From: Vreelandella glaciei
GTDB lineage: Bacteria; Pseudomonadota; Gammaproteobacteria; Pseudomonadales; Halomonadaceae
Direction: 5' to 3'
Assembly: GCF_013415125.1 (NCBI RefSeq)
Contig: NZ_JACCDE010000039.1
Location: 1 to 43,110 of the forward strand
DNA: 43,110 bases
Part shown: one piece after another, positions 26,876 to 34,659 of the stretch
How the letters are laid out: every line of letters begins with the position of its first letter
How positions within the stretch are numbered: the stretch's first letter is position 1
Made by a program: the position numbers and the translations under genes
Notes under the pieces: model-generated
The model's database searches: none
What the model saw: the letters and a program-made list of their open reading frames with translations, nothing else
What the model was told of the DNA's origin: nothing

Positions 26876-27579
26876 GCCGAATACCGGCACAGCTTCCACT
26901 GGGGATCGGGCTGCGGGATGACGCTACTTTCGATAACTATTATGCGTCGCGGGCAAACGCACCGCTGGTTGAGCATATTACCCAGCAGTTAACCCCCACG
27001 GGGGAACAGTTTCTTTATCTCTGGGGCGCACCTGGTGTTGGCCGTAGTCATTTGCTTCAAGCCGCTTGCCACGCTGCATCGGACGCTGACAAGCGCACGC
27101 TTTATTTGCCGCTGAGTGATTTAGGCCACTTTCCGCCATTAATGTTGGAAGATATTGAGCGCTTGGATCTTGTCGCTATTGATGACCTGGAGTGTGTGAT
27201 TGGTCGTAAACGTTGGGAAGAAGCGCTATTTCACGCCTTTAATCGGCTGCGTGACGCCGGTAAAAAGCTGGTGATTACGGCAAGCGCCTCCCCGCGCCAG
27301 TTAAATGTGGTACTGCCCGATTTGGCCTCACGTTTGACTTGGGGAGTAACCTTCCACGTACACCCTTTAGAGAACGATGAAGAGCGTTTGGCAGCTTTAA
27401 AACTGCGTGCCAGCGTAAGAGGAATGCAGCTACCCGATGACGTCGGGCGCTATATTTTGCATCGTGGACCGCGCGAGTTAGGCGAGCTTTGCCGTGCGGT
27501 GGAAACACTGGATAAAGCGTCTTTATCGGCCAAGCGTAAACTAACCATACCGTTTGTGAAATCTGCACTTAGTTGGTGA
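26872..27579 (+). CDS. hda: DnaA regulatory inactivator Hda
   Basis: Hda is a DnaA-like AAA+ protein that, with the beta clamp, stimulates hydrolysis of ATP bound to DnaA and so limits re-initiation. The clamp-binding motif is near the N-terminus (QLPLGI, residues 7-12). The P-loop is GAPGVGRSHLL, with arginine in the lysine position as in E. coli Hda, followed by AIDDLE (Walker B-like). Length is 235 residues. The last codons are AGT TGG TGA, and this 9-base segment is the first part of a tandem repeat that continues downstream (27571-27657). Confidence 0.95.
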   Translation: MSRIPAQLPLGIGLRDDATFDNYYASRANAPLVEHITQQLTPTGEQFLYLWGAPGVGRSHLLQAACHAASDADKRTLYLPLSDLGHFPPLMLEDIERLDLVAIDDLECVIGRKRWEEALFHAFNRLRDAGKKLVITASASPRQLNVVLPDLASRLTWGVTFHVHPLENDEERLAALKLRASVRGMQLPDDVGRYILHRGPRELGELCRAVETLDKASLSAKRKLTIPFVKSALSW

Positions 27580-27657
27580 ACTGAGATAGTTGGTGAAGTG
27601 ATATGGTTGGTGAAATGAGATGGTTAGTGAAACGTAGATAGTTGGTCAAACATAGAT
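27571..27657 (+). repeat. 17-18 bp minisatellite (5 units) starting in the hda stop
   Basis: Five head-to-tail units have the form RGTTGGTGAAVTGAGAT with drift: 27571-27587, 27588-27604, 27605-27621, 27622-27639 and 27640-27657. Unit 1 contains the last two codons and stop of hda. Each of the first four units keeps the TGGTGA or TAGTGA core. Confidence 0.92.
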
Positions 27658-27681
27658 GAAAATTGATGGCGCAGAGACTAA

Positions 27682-27714
27682 AACGCCACCGCTGGCAGGG
27701 CCAGCAGTGGCGTT
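27682..27714 (-). terminator. Terminator for the phasin gene
   Basis: Stem of 15 bp with one mismatch (AACGCCACCGCTGGC/GCCAGCAGTGGCGTT) and a 3-base loop. On the minus strand it is followed by TTTTAG, whereas on the plus strand there is no T-run, so it mainly serves the phasin; hda readthrough would also meet it. Confidence 0.82.
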
Positions 27715-27738
27715 ACGGATTACTTAAACCTTGTTGGT

Positions 27739-28113
27739 TTAGGCAGTTTTCGTCATTTTGCTAGCGGCAGTTTGCGCCTGCTTGACGTTATCTTCAGTGA
27801 TTTTCTGGCTTTTCTGGATAAAGTCCTGCTGTAGCGATACAACTTTATCTGCGTCGCCTTTAGCGCGCTCGGCTAAGTCTTTAGCAACTTTCTGCTGGCC
27901 TTCCATGTAACTACGCAGACCTTCTGCATCCTTGACATCCATCATCTGGCGCATCTGCGCAACGCCTGTGTCGAAATAGGCTTTGCTGGCATCCATTTGA
28001 GCATTGACCATTTTTTCGCTGTAATCGATGCTCAACGCCATATAAGCGCGTACTGGCGCCATAAACATGTTGTCAAATTGCTGAGTCATTTCGTTAGTAT
28101 TTAAAGTACGCAT
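27739..28113 (-). CDS. Phasin family protein
   Basis: Phasins coat polyhydroxyalkanoate granules. The 124-residue protein is rich in Gln, Met, Asp and Lys, with amphipathic helices, and shows the phasin_2-like pattern (residues about 10-105) with a C-terminal Lys/Thr/Ala tail. The start at 28113 (MRTLNTNE) is favoured, with GGAGGG 7 bases upstream; the ATG at 28119 would be only 1 base from that site. No PHA synthase or regulator gene is in the window, and the call rests on composition and length, so a general granule or stress-related role is possible. Confidence 0.78.
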   Translation of the reverse strand: MRTLNTNEMTQQFDNMFMAPVRAYMALSIDYSEKMVNAQMDASKAYFDTGVAQMRQMMDVKDAEGLRSYMEGQQKVAKDLAERAKGDADKVVSLQQDFIQKSQKITEDNVKQAQTAASKMTKTA

Positions 28114-28422
28114 CGTCATACCCTCCAGGGTCTAGTCTTGCCAAAAGCAGCTATCCAGAGGTTGGCGCTGCTTGTTGATTGAGTAGCCTTTTAAGCTATC
28201 TTGCGATGCAGCATAGCAACTGTTTTTGTGCAGTGCAACATTTAGCTTTAGGCATTTTAGAATAGGTGGGCAAGTAAGCGTATGTGGGTAAGGTCATGTT
28301 TACCCCCATGGCCTAACCAGCTAACTTAAAGAAGACCGATGCAGTTTTATGCTAGCGAACGAAAGAGAGAGTATGCGCTCAGATAAGCAGCACTATTAAT
28401 CTCACTGATGGGAGTAAGAGCA
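28114..28422. other. Divergent region between phasin and fumC
   Basis: This gene-free stretch of about 309 bases serves both genes. A TGCAGTGCA palindrome lies at 28229-28237 (inside TTGTGCAGTGCAACA, 28226-28240), of the general TGCA-rich type bound by PHA-regulator PhaR proteins; that link is speculative. The fumC ribosome-binding site GGGAG lies at 28411. I see no Fur box or clear -35/-10 pair. Confidence 0.4.
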
Positions 28423-29799
28423 ATGGCAACACGGATGGAACGCGACAGCATGGGCGAACTGGAAGTGCCTTTCGATGCCCTCTACGGCGCGCAGACACAG
28501 CGGGCAATCAATAACTTTCCTGTTTCCCATACGCCTATGCCGACCGCTTTTATTCATGCGGTCACCCGCATCAAACTAGCCGCAGCACGCGCAAACCAAA
28601 CCCTGGGAGGGTTAGATAGCGCACGTGGCGAAGCTATCCAAAAAGCGGCTCGTGACGTATTAACCGGCAAGCATGACCAGCATTTCCCCATCGATGTTTT
28701 TCAAACCGGTTCAGGCACTTCCACCAATATGAACGTCAACGAGGTGTTGGCGACCTTAGCGAGCCGTGAGGGTGTTGAGGTAACCCCGAACGATCACGTT
28801 AATATGGGGCAGTCGAGTAATGATGTAATCCCAACGGCGATCCATCTTTCGGCGGCCATTGCCGTTCACGAATCGCTGCGCCCAGCCCTTGTTCATCTGC
28901 GCGATACTATTGATCAGCGCGCGAGCGAACTAAGCCATGTGGTAAAAACCGGCCGTACGCATCTTATGGACGCTATGCCGCTGCGCATGGATCAAGAGCT
29001 AGGCGCCTGGTCGAGCCAGATTAATCAGGCCATAGAGCGTTTTGACAGCGCGATGAAGAGGCTCTGCAGATTAGCGCAAGGCGGGACCGCTGTAGGTACC
29101 GGTGTTAACGCGCCAGCCGGTTTTGCTGAGCAGGTTGCTCAAGAGCTTAGTGAACAGACTGGGTTAATGTTCACACCCAATGACAGCTTTTTTGCCAGCC
29201 TCTCGTCACAAGATGCGGCGGTAGAGCTGTCAGGGCAACTGAAAGGGCTCGCCTGCGTAATCATGAAGATTGCCAATGATTTACGCTGGATGAACTCTGG
29301 CCCACTGGCAGGGCTGGGGGAAATTGAACTTGAGGCACTGCAGCCCGGTAGCTCCATTATGCCAGGCAAAGTTAACCCGGTGATTCCAGAATCAGCCGCT
29401 CAGGCTGCCGCGCAAGTGATTGGCCTGGATACGGCCATTACGGTTGCCGGGCAAAGCGGCAATTTTCAATTAAACGTGATGTTGCCGCTGGTTGCTTCCA
29501 ATCTACTTACCTCCATTAGCCTGATGAGTAATACTGCCCGGCTGCTAGCGGATAAAGCAATTGCGACCTTTAAAGTGCGTGAAGAGAATGTAAAAGGCCC
29601 GTTAGCAAAAAATCCTATCTTGATAACGGCATTAAATGGCGTGATTGGTTATAACGCTGCCGCGGCGATTGCTAAAGAGGCTTATCAAGCCGGGCGGGCG
29701 ATTATTGATGTCGCTGAGGAGAGGACCGACCTGGATCGCGAAACGTTAGAGCGGTTGCTAGACTCGACCGTGCTTACCCAGGGTGGCGTCCCTGAGTAA
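28423..29799 (+). CDS. fumC: Class II fumarate hydratase
   Basis: FumC interconverts fumarate and malate without an iron-sulfur cluster. The fumarase/aspartase signature GSSIMPGKVNP is present, with GTGTSTNMNVNE-type FQTGSGTSTNMNVNE and the TGRTHLMDA motif. Length is 458 residues. The start is ATG 28423, spaced 8 bases from GGGAG. The C-terminal side of the signature (NPVIPESAAQ) and the N-terminus (ERDSMGELEVP) are closer to the Pseudomonas FumC1 type than to E. coli FumC. It is convergent with the EEP gene, leaving only 20 bases between the stops. Confidence 0.94.
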   Translation: MATRMERDSMGELEVPFDALYGAQTQRAINNFPVSHTPMPTAFIHAVTRIKLAAARANQTLGGLDSARGEAIQKAARDVLTGKHDQHFPIDVFQTGSGTSTNMNVNEVLATLASREGVEVTPNDHVNMGQSSNDVIPTAIHLSAAIAVHESLRPALVHLRDTIDQRASELSHVVKTGRTHLMDAMPLRMDQELGAWSSQINQAIERFDSAMKRLCRLAQGGTAVGTGVNAPAGFAEQVAQELSEQTGLMFTPNDSFFASLSSQDAAVELSGQLKGLACVIMKIANDLRWMNSGPLAGLGEIELEALQPGSSIMPGKVNPVIPESAAQAAAQVIGLDTAITVAGQSGNFQLNVMLPLVASNLLTSISLMSNTARLLADKAIATFKVREENVKGPLAKNPILITALNGVIGYNAAAAIAKEAYQAGRAIIDVAEERTDLDRETLERLLDSTVLTQGGVPE

Positions 29800-29819
29800 G
29801 CAATGCAGGTAGCCAGCGA

Positions 29820-30890
29820 TCAGGTCTCCTGTTTTTCCGTTTTACCTTCTTGGATTGTTTCGCTGGCCTCACTTCGCTCTTCCGTACTGGCCTCTGGGGT
29901 TTCTGCTTCATTTTTGCGCGAAGGGCGATAGCAAAACGTTGCCAACATAGGAAAATGATCAGAACCGAAGTATTTCAGCCGCTGCATACCCACTAGCGTG
30001 AAGTGTTCAGTCACAAAAATATGGTCCAGTGGCCAGCGTAATAACGGGTATTTGGCGTGGAAGGTGCTGAACAACCCGCGCCCTCGGCGTGGGTCGAGCA
30101 TGCCTCCAACACGGCAAAACAGGCGTGTTGTGCGTGACCATGCCACATCGTTGAGGTCGCCAGCGACTAGCGTCGGTTGGGGGTCGTCATGAATACGTTT
30201 GCCTATCAACAACAGCTCTGCATCGCGCCAAAGGGATTTTTCACTCTCACTGGGTGCTGGCGGGCGAGGGTGCAGGGCAAATAGGCGAATAGAGTCGCCG
30301 TTAGCCAGTGTTACTCTGGTATGAATAGACGGGATGTCATCTTGAATCAACCATTCAACGGAGGTGTCGGTAAGCTCAAGATGAGAATAGAGGTGCATGC
30401 CGTAAAGGTTGTCTAGCGGGATTTTAACGCTATTGGGCCATTGCTTAGCTAACGCGGGATCCAATTGGTCTTGCCACCACTGGTCAGACTCTAGCGTTAA
30501 TATGATGTCAGGCTGGTGCTGTTTGATCATATCGATTAACGGTTGAGCTTGCCGATTAGGCGTCAGCACGTTAGCAATCAGCAGGGTAATGGTTTTATCG
30601 CCGTCGTTACTCTTTGCTGTTTTAACCTGTATAGGCCATAGGCGAGTAAAAGGCATAATGTAATAGCCTTGAATCAGAAAAGTGATGCCTGACGCAAGTA
30701 GTGTTACCCACTGCCATGACCCCCCTTCCAGCAGTACAGCAGCTAAAAGCCAGGTGATTAGCGCCAGACAAGCAATCTGCAAGCGTGGAAATTCAAAGCT
30801 GCGGATCCACCACCAGTGTAATTCTATGCGCGCAATCAGTGTCGCTATTAATAACACGATGGCTATGCTTCCTAGCAAAATACCCAGCAT
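29820..30890 (-). CDS. Membrane protein with endonuclease/exonuclease/phosphatase (EEP) domain
   Basis: Three transmembrane helices (about 2-22, 38-55 and 58-78) are followed by an EEP-fold domain (about 95-325). Motifs consistent with the fold are LTLESDQWW (metal-binding Glu), VAGDLNDVAW (Asp/Asn pair) and GSDHFPM (catalytic His). The C-terminal 30 residues are charged (EASTEERSEASET). Such proteins hydrolyse phosphodiesters, either nucleic acid or phospholipid, but the substrate is not predictable; the active site would face the periplasm or cytoplasm depending on topology. The N-terminal ATG has GGGTGA upstream. Confidence 0.85.
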   Translation of the reverse strand: MLGILLGSIAIVLLIATLIARIELHWWWIRSFEFPRLQIACLALITWLLAAVLLEGGSWQWVTLLASGITFLIQGYYIMPFTRLWPIQVKTAKSNDGDKTITLLIANVLTPNRQAQPLIDMIKQHQPDIILTLESDQWWQDQLDPALAKQWPNSVKIPLDNLYGMHLYSHLELTDTSVEWLIQDDIPSIHTRVTLANGDSIRLFALHPRPPAPSESEKSLWRDAELLLIGKRIHDDPQPTLVAGDLNDVAWSRTTRLFCRVGGMLDPRRGRGLFSTFHAKYPLLRWPLDHIFVTEHFTLVGMQRLKYFGSDHFPMLATFCYRPSRKNEAETPEASTEERSEASETIQEGKTEKQET

Positions 30891-31034
30891 GGTCTATCAC
30901 CCTTAATGAATATCAAGAATATTAAAATACCCAGCCTAGCGCTATAAGGATTATAAAGATAGAAATGCGCTATAAATGACGATCTGTATGCCGTTGAGCA
31001 ACTCAGGGCGCATTCGTTCGGGATGTAAAATAGC

Positions 31035-31062
31035 TTGCAATTCAGTGATGAAAGCGTAAAAT
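31035..31062 (+). promoter_or_regulatory. Probable promoter of the tRNA-Val pair
   Basis: TTGCAA (31035-31040), a 16-base spacer and TAAAAT (31057-31062), followed by a GC-containing stretch, lie about 45 bases upstream of the first tRNA. It is the only good sigma-70-type pair I see there. Confidence 0.6.
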
Positions 31063-31106
31063 ACGCATCCGTTGCTTAGCTAGCGCTATATGTTTCAGCG
31101 CGCCAT

Positions 31107-31183
31107 AGGACCATAGCTCAGTTGGTTAGAGCGCCACGTTGACATCGTGGAGGTCGGCGGTTCAAATCCGCCTGGTCCTACCA
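31107..31183 (+). tRNA. tRNA-Val(GAC), copy 1
   Basis: A complete 77-nt cloverleaf with encoded CCA. The acceptor stem is AGGACCA/TGGTCCT, with A73. The D-arm is GCTC...GAGC, the anticodon stem CCACG/CGTGG with loop TTGACAT (anticodon GAC, reading GUY valine codons), and the T-arm GGCGG TTCAAAT CCGCC. All stems pair by Watson-Crick rules. It is separated from copy 2 by 23 bases. Confidence 0.97.
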
Positions 31184-31206
31184 TTTGCTAGCCAGCCCCA
31201 ATTTCT

Positions 31207-31283
31207 AGGACCATAGCTCAGTTGGTTAGAGCGCCACGTTGACATCGTGGAGGTCGGCGGTTCAAATCCGCCTGGTTCTACCA
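31207..31283 (+). tRNA. tRNA-Val(GAC), copy 2, with G3:U70
   Basis: Identical to copy 1 except at 31277, where C becomes T. The acceptor stem is now AGGACCA/TGGTTCT, so the third pair is G3:U70 instead of G3:C70. This pair is the main identity element of alanine tRNAs. All other stems, the GAC anticodon, A73 and CCA are unchanged. Confidence 0.95.
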
Positions 31284-31292
31284 GCTGTTATC

Positions 31293-31328
31293 AAAACACC
31301 CCGGCATTTATTGCTCGGGGTGTTTTCG
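31293..31328. terminator. Terminator shared by the tRNA pair and the fRMsr gene
   Basis: The stem AAAACACCCCG/CGGGGTGTTTT (11 bp) has a 12-base loop. T-runs exist on both sides, so it can end the tRNA transcript on the plus strand and the minus-strand fRMsr transcript about 35 bases after its stop. Confidence 0.9.
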
Positions 31329-31358
31329 TATGGGCGTTGTTAGCGTTTTATTAAGCCG

Positions 31359-31838
31359 CTAGCGTTCAATTAAGTCGGGCAGCTCTGTCTGACGTATAAA
31401 GGTGGCGACTAGGTCTTCAATGCCTGCTTGGTCTTGTGAGGTAAAGCGCGCATGGAGCGGGCTATCCAGATCAAGAACCCCCCAAAGAGTGCCGTTGACC
31501 ACGATGGGCACTACCAACTCGGAGAGTGAGTTGGCGTCGCAGGCAATATGGTCAGCCACCGCATGCACATCGTCGACTCGCTGGGTGATTTGCTGGCGTG
31601 CAGCGGCACCGCATACGCCTTTGCTGAATGGGATCGGGTGGCAGGCAGGCTGCCCTTGGAACGGGCCCAGGCCCAAGACGTCAGGCTGGCGCTGGAGATA
31701 AAAGCCGACCCAGTTAAGGTCGCTGAGCTGCTGCTGAATAAAAGCACACGTTTGGGCGCTGTTGGTGAGCCAGTCACGCGTGTCAAGCAGCGCTTCGAGC
31801 TGGCGATTGAGGAGTGGATAGTCAACGCTGTTTTGCAT
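31359..31838 (-). CDS. Free methionine-(R)-sulfoxide reductase (GAF domain)
   Basis: fRMsr reduces free L-methionine-R-sulfoxide back to methionine. The single GAF domain has the three cysteines of the family in the right spacing: C66, C76 and C100 (ACHPIP, GVCGAA and HIACDA), which match E. coli YebR C84, C94 and C118. Length is 159 residues. GAGAGG precedes the ATG. It lies 100 bases downstream of metQ on the same strand, separated by a long hairpin, so it may be read from the metNIQ promoter or have its own. Confidence 0.95.
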   Translation of the reverse strand: MQNSVDYPLLNRQLEALLDTRDWLTNSAQTCAFIQQQLSDLNWVGFYLQRQPDVLGLGPFQGQPACHPIPFSKGVCGAAARQQITQRVDDVHAVADHIACDANSLSELVVPIVVNGTLWGVLDLDSPLHARFTSQDQAGIEDLVATFIRQTELPDLIER

Positions 31839-31860
31839 GAGACCTCTCTTGCTACTAACG

Positions 31861-31911
31861 CATCAGGCCGACACTTTTTGCATAGAGGTGCCTATGCGTG
31901 TCGGCCTGATG
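31861..31911. repeat. Long inverted repeat between metQ and the fRMsr gene
   Basis: A perfect 14-bp outer stem (31861-31874 with 31898-31911; CATCAGGCCGACAC) and a nested 6-bp stem (31880-31885 with 31892-31897; GCATAG) are separated by a T5 bulge and a 6-base loop. There is no U-run after it on either strand. It could be a Rho-independent-like block, an RNA processing site or a repeat element. Confidence 0.85.
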
Positions 31912-31938
31912 TCATCTATTGATGGCTAATTTGCGGTT

Positions 31939-32730
31939 TTACTCGGTCCAGCCAGGTACCGCAGCACCTTTAAATAGCTCTTCCGCTTTTTCAATCACTT
32001 CATCACGCTGATAGGCGTCGACCAGTTGGCGAATCTCTTCGCGTTCTTCGTCACCGCCACGTACGGCGATCAAGTTAACGTACGGGGACTCCGGACCTTC
32101 TTTGATCAAAGCGTCGTCCAGGCTCAAGCCTGCAGGCTGCGCGAAGGTATTATTGATGAACGCCATGTCGACATCAGGCAGTACGCGAGGAAGCTGGGCA
32201 GCCTCAATTTCGCGGAAACGGAAGTCGCGGGGATTTTCAGCGATATCAATAGGTGTTGATTCCAGAAACTCTGGGTCGTTAAGGGTGATCAGGCCTTCGT
32301 TGTGCATCAGGATCAACGCGCGGCCTTCATTGGAAGGATCGTTGGGCAGCGCGATTTGTGCACCGTCAGGTAGATCGTCGATGCTGTCGTATTTTTCTGA
32401 GTAAGCGCCGATTGGGTAAACGAAGGTGTAACCAGCAATTGCCAGGTCATAGCCGCGATCTTCTACCATCGACTGCAAGTAGGGCTCGTGCTGGTAGGCG
32501 TTGGCATCCAGGCTGCCGTCGGCTAGGGCTGCATTGGGCGTAACGTAATCAGTGAACTCAATGATTTCGACATCCAAGTCATACTCTTCTTTGGCAATGC
32601 GCGCTGCCACTTCCATTACTTCGGTTTCAGGGCCGGCAACGGTACCCATCTTGATGCTGCGCGTTTCAGCGTTAGCGACGTTAACCGCAAGGGCTAAGGC
32701 GGTAAGACTACCAATAATGAGTTTTTGCAT
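31939..32730 (-). CDS. metQ: Methionine-binding protein of the MetNIQ importer
   Basis: MetQ is the periplasmic receptor of the D/L-methionine ABC importer. The 263-residue precursor starts at 32730 (MQKLIIGSLTALAL...), where GGAGAG is well placed, and has a signal peptide ending ANA before ETRSIKMG. No lipobox cysteine is visible, unlike the lipoprotein MetQ of E. coli. The family signatures TPNAALADGSLDANAYQHEPYL, split as ITDYVTPN and DANAYQHEPYL, and FIEIEAAQLPR-type REIEAAQLPRVL are clear. The gap to metI is 104 bases, with no terminator that I can see. Confidence 0.94.
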   Translation of the reverse strand: MQKLIIGSLTALALAVNVANAETRSIKMGTVAGPETEVMEVAARIAKEEYDLDVEIIEFTDYVTPNAALADGSLDANAYQHEPYLQSMVEDRGYDLAIAGYTFVYPIGAYSEKYDSIDDLPDGAQIALPNDPSNEGRALILMHNEGLITLNDPEFLESTPIDIAENPRDFRFREIEAAQLPRVLPDVDMAFINNTFAQPAGLSLDDALIKEGPESPYVNLIAVRGGDEEREEIRQLVDAYQRDEVIEKAEELFKGAAVPGWTE

Positions 32731-32834
32731 GTGGTCTCTCCAGTAGCGTTGTACGTAATAATGCAATGATGCGGCAATAAGAAATGGTTGTCTAATGCGT
32801 TTTGGTTATATTGAATTGTTTCGTTGTGGCGCTT

Positions 32835-33488
32835 TTATTTACGATCACTCTTGCGTACCAAGTAGTCACCCAGGCTTTGGAAGCCCTGCACCATAACAAC
32901 CAGAATCACTACCGTAATCAGCATGATGGTGGGGTTGAAGCGGTTATAGCCGTAGCGAATGCCTAAGTCGCCTAGGCCGCCGCCGCCGACGGCGCCCGCC
33001 ATGGCGGAGTAACTGACCAGCGTGACGGCGGTAATCGTTAAGCCAGTCATGATTCCGCCACGGGCTTCTGGGATCAGCACTTTGCAAATGATCTGCCACG
33101 GCGTTGCCCCCATGGCTTGGGCGGCCTCAATTAATCCTGGCGAAATTTCGTTCAGCGCTGCTTCTACCAGCCGAGCAACAAACGGAATGGCAGCAATAGT
33201 AAGCGGCACTGACGCGGCGTTAATACCAATTGAGGTGCCCACCAACATGCGCGTAAAAGGAATGATGGCCACCATCAAAATAATGAACGGAATAGAGCGG
33301 CCAATGTTCGTAATAATGCTCAGCAATTGATTGAGCACCGGCTTCGCCAATATTTGGCGTGGGCGGGTGACATACAGCATCACGCCAAGCGGTAGGCCCA
33401 CTAAGGTGGAAATAAGCCCTGAAACGGCCACCATATAAAGGGTATCCAGCGTGGCCTGTAAGATAAGATCAATCATTGCGCTGGACAT
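32835..33488 (-). CDS. metI: Methionine ABC transporter permease
   Basis: MetI is the membrane permease of the MetNIQ importer. The 217-residue protein has five transmembrane helices and the ABC-permease EAA loop (LIEAAQAMGATPWQI), which docks onto MetN. The start ATG at 33488 lies inside the 3' end of metN, with a 20-base overlap, which indicates translational coupling. Confidence 0.96.
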   Translation of the reverse strand: MSSAMIDLILQATLDTLYMVAVSGLISTLVGLPLGVMLYVTRPRQILAKPVLNQLLSIITNIGRSIPFIILMVAIIPFTRMLVGTSIGINAASVPLTIAAIPFVARLVEAALNEISPGLIEAAQAMGATPWQIICKVLIPEARGGIMTGLTITAVTLVSYSAMAGAVGGGGLGDLGIRYGYNRFNPTIMLITVVILVVMVQGFQSLGDYLVRKSDRK

Positions 33489-34527
33489 GGCCGAGTACCT
33501 CTACCTGTAGTTGATGAGATTCAAGATAGGTCATGGCTTGCTGAGTTTGCGTCGGCGTGCCCAGCAGCTCAGCGATCATCAGCCCCAAAGTGCGTTCCTG
33601 GATCGACTCTACCTTGGCTTGCAAAATGCTGACATCGACCCCGCACTCGCGAGCCAGGCGCGAAATCAGCGGTGTGGAAACTGCGTCGCCAGAAAACGTT
33701 AGGCGTACCACCGGGTGTGTATTGTCCCTAGGGGTATCAACGAGCCTTTCTATCAGTTCTTTAGGTGGCGTCAGCTGAAGAAAGTCGTTGAGAAACTCAC
33801 GGCCAAGCTGGGTGCGGGGGGCAGTAAAGAAGTCGCCGACTTCAGAATCCTCCACCAATTCGCCATCTGAGATCAGGCTGACGCGGTGGCAGATCGATTT
33901 CACCACTTCCATCTCGTGGGTGATCAGTAGAATGGTGATCCCCAATTGATGATTAATGTCACGCAGCAGTTCTAATATAGAGCTGGTGGTCTGTGGGTCC
34001 AGCGCGGAGGTGGCTTCATCGCACAACAATACCTGCGGTTTGCTGGCCAGTGCCCGAGCAATCGCAACGCGCTGTTTCTGGCCGCCCGAAAGTTGGGCGG
34101 GGTACTGATCCGCTTTATCTGCCAGACCAACCATTTCCAGCAGTGGAATAACGCGTTCGCGAACGGTATGGCGTTTTTGTCCCATCAGCTCAAGCGGTAG
34201 GGCAACGTTATCGAAGACCGAGCGCGTGGTTAGCAGATTGAAGTGCTGAAAAATCATACCAATGCGGTGACGCGCCCGGTTAAGGGCGGCGTTACTCAGG
34301 CTTGTCATTTCCTGGCCATCCACTGTCACGGTGCCACTCGTGGGTCGCTCTAGCAGATTAACGCAGCGAATTAGCGTCGATTTCCCCGCGCCAGACAGGC
34401 CAATGACGCCGTGAATGGTGCCTTTGGGAACGATGAGATTGGCTTCTTTAAGCGCATGGATGGCATGGGAGCCGTTGCCTTTGTTGTTGCTGAAATAGGT
34501 TTTACTGACGTTGCTAAGTTCAATCAT
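33469..34527 (-). CDS. metN: Methionine ABC transporter ATPase
   Basis: MetN is the ATPase of the methionine importer. It has Walker A GLSGAGKST, the Q-loop, the ABC signature LSGGQKQR, Walker B LLCDEATSALD and the H-loop, then a C-terminal NIL (ACT-like) domain (about 265-352) that in E. coli binds methionine and inhibits transport. The start at 34527 (MIELSNV) is the family N-terminus; the upstream frame extension is ignored. Length is 352 residues. A SAM-II-like leader and terminator lie 92-205 bases upstream. Confidence 0.96.
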   Translation of the reverse strand: MIELSNVSKTYFSNNKGNGSHAIHALKEANLIVPKGTIHGVIGLSGAGKSTLIRCVNLLERPTSGTVTVDGQEMTSLSNAALNRARHRIGMIFQHFNLLTTRSVFDNVALPLELMGQKRHTVRERVIPLLEMVGLADKADQYPAQLSGGQKQRVAIARALASKPQVLLCDEATSALDPQTTSSILELLRDINHQLGITILLITHEMEVVKSICHRVSLISDGELVEDSEVGDFFTAPRTQLGREFLNDFLQLTPPKELIERLVDTPRDNTHPVVRLTFSGDAVSTPLISRLARECGVDVSILQAKVESIQERTLGLMIAELLGTPTQTQQAMTYLESHQLQVEVLGHVQRND

Positions 34528-34618
34528 AGCGTCTGCCTTAACGGTAGGCCGAAGACGGAGTGCGGGATGCAAGCATTGGGCGGGTCAGTATAGGGCGGGC
34601 CAGCAGCGAATGAGAAAC

Positions 34619-34644
34619 AAAAAAGGCCACCCTAATGGGCGGCC
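34619..34644 (-). terminator. Leader terminator of metNIQ
   Basis: On the minus strand, GGCCGCCC-ATTA-GGGTGGCC forms an 8-bp stem (one G-U pair) directly followed by TTTTTT. It lies 92 bases before the metN start and after the aptamer, as expected for a transcription-attenuating riboswitch expression platform. Confidence 0.88.
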
Positions 34645-34659
34645 ATCAACGCTGGACAC

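Noticed and set aside
31107..31283. Phage or island attachment site at the duplicated tRNA
   Set aside because: There is no integrase, and the repeat is a complete tandem tRNA gene, not a partial 3' end.
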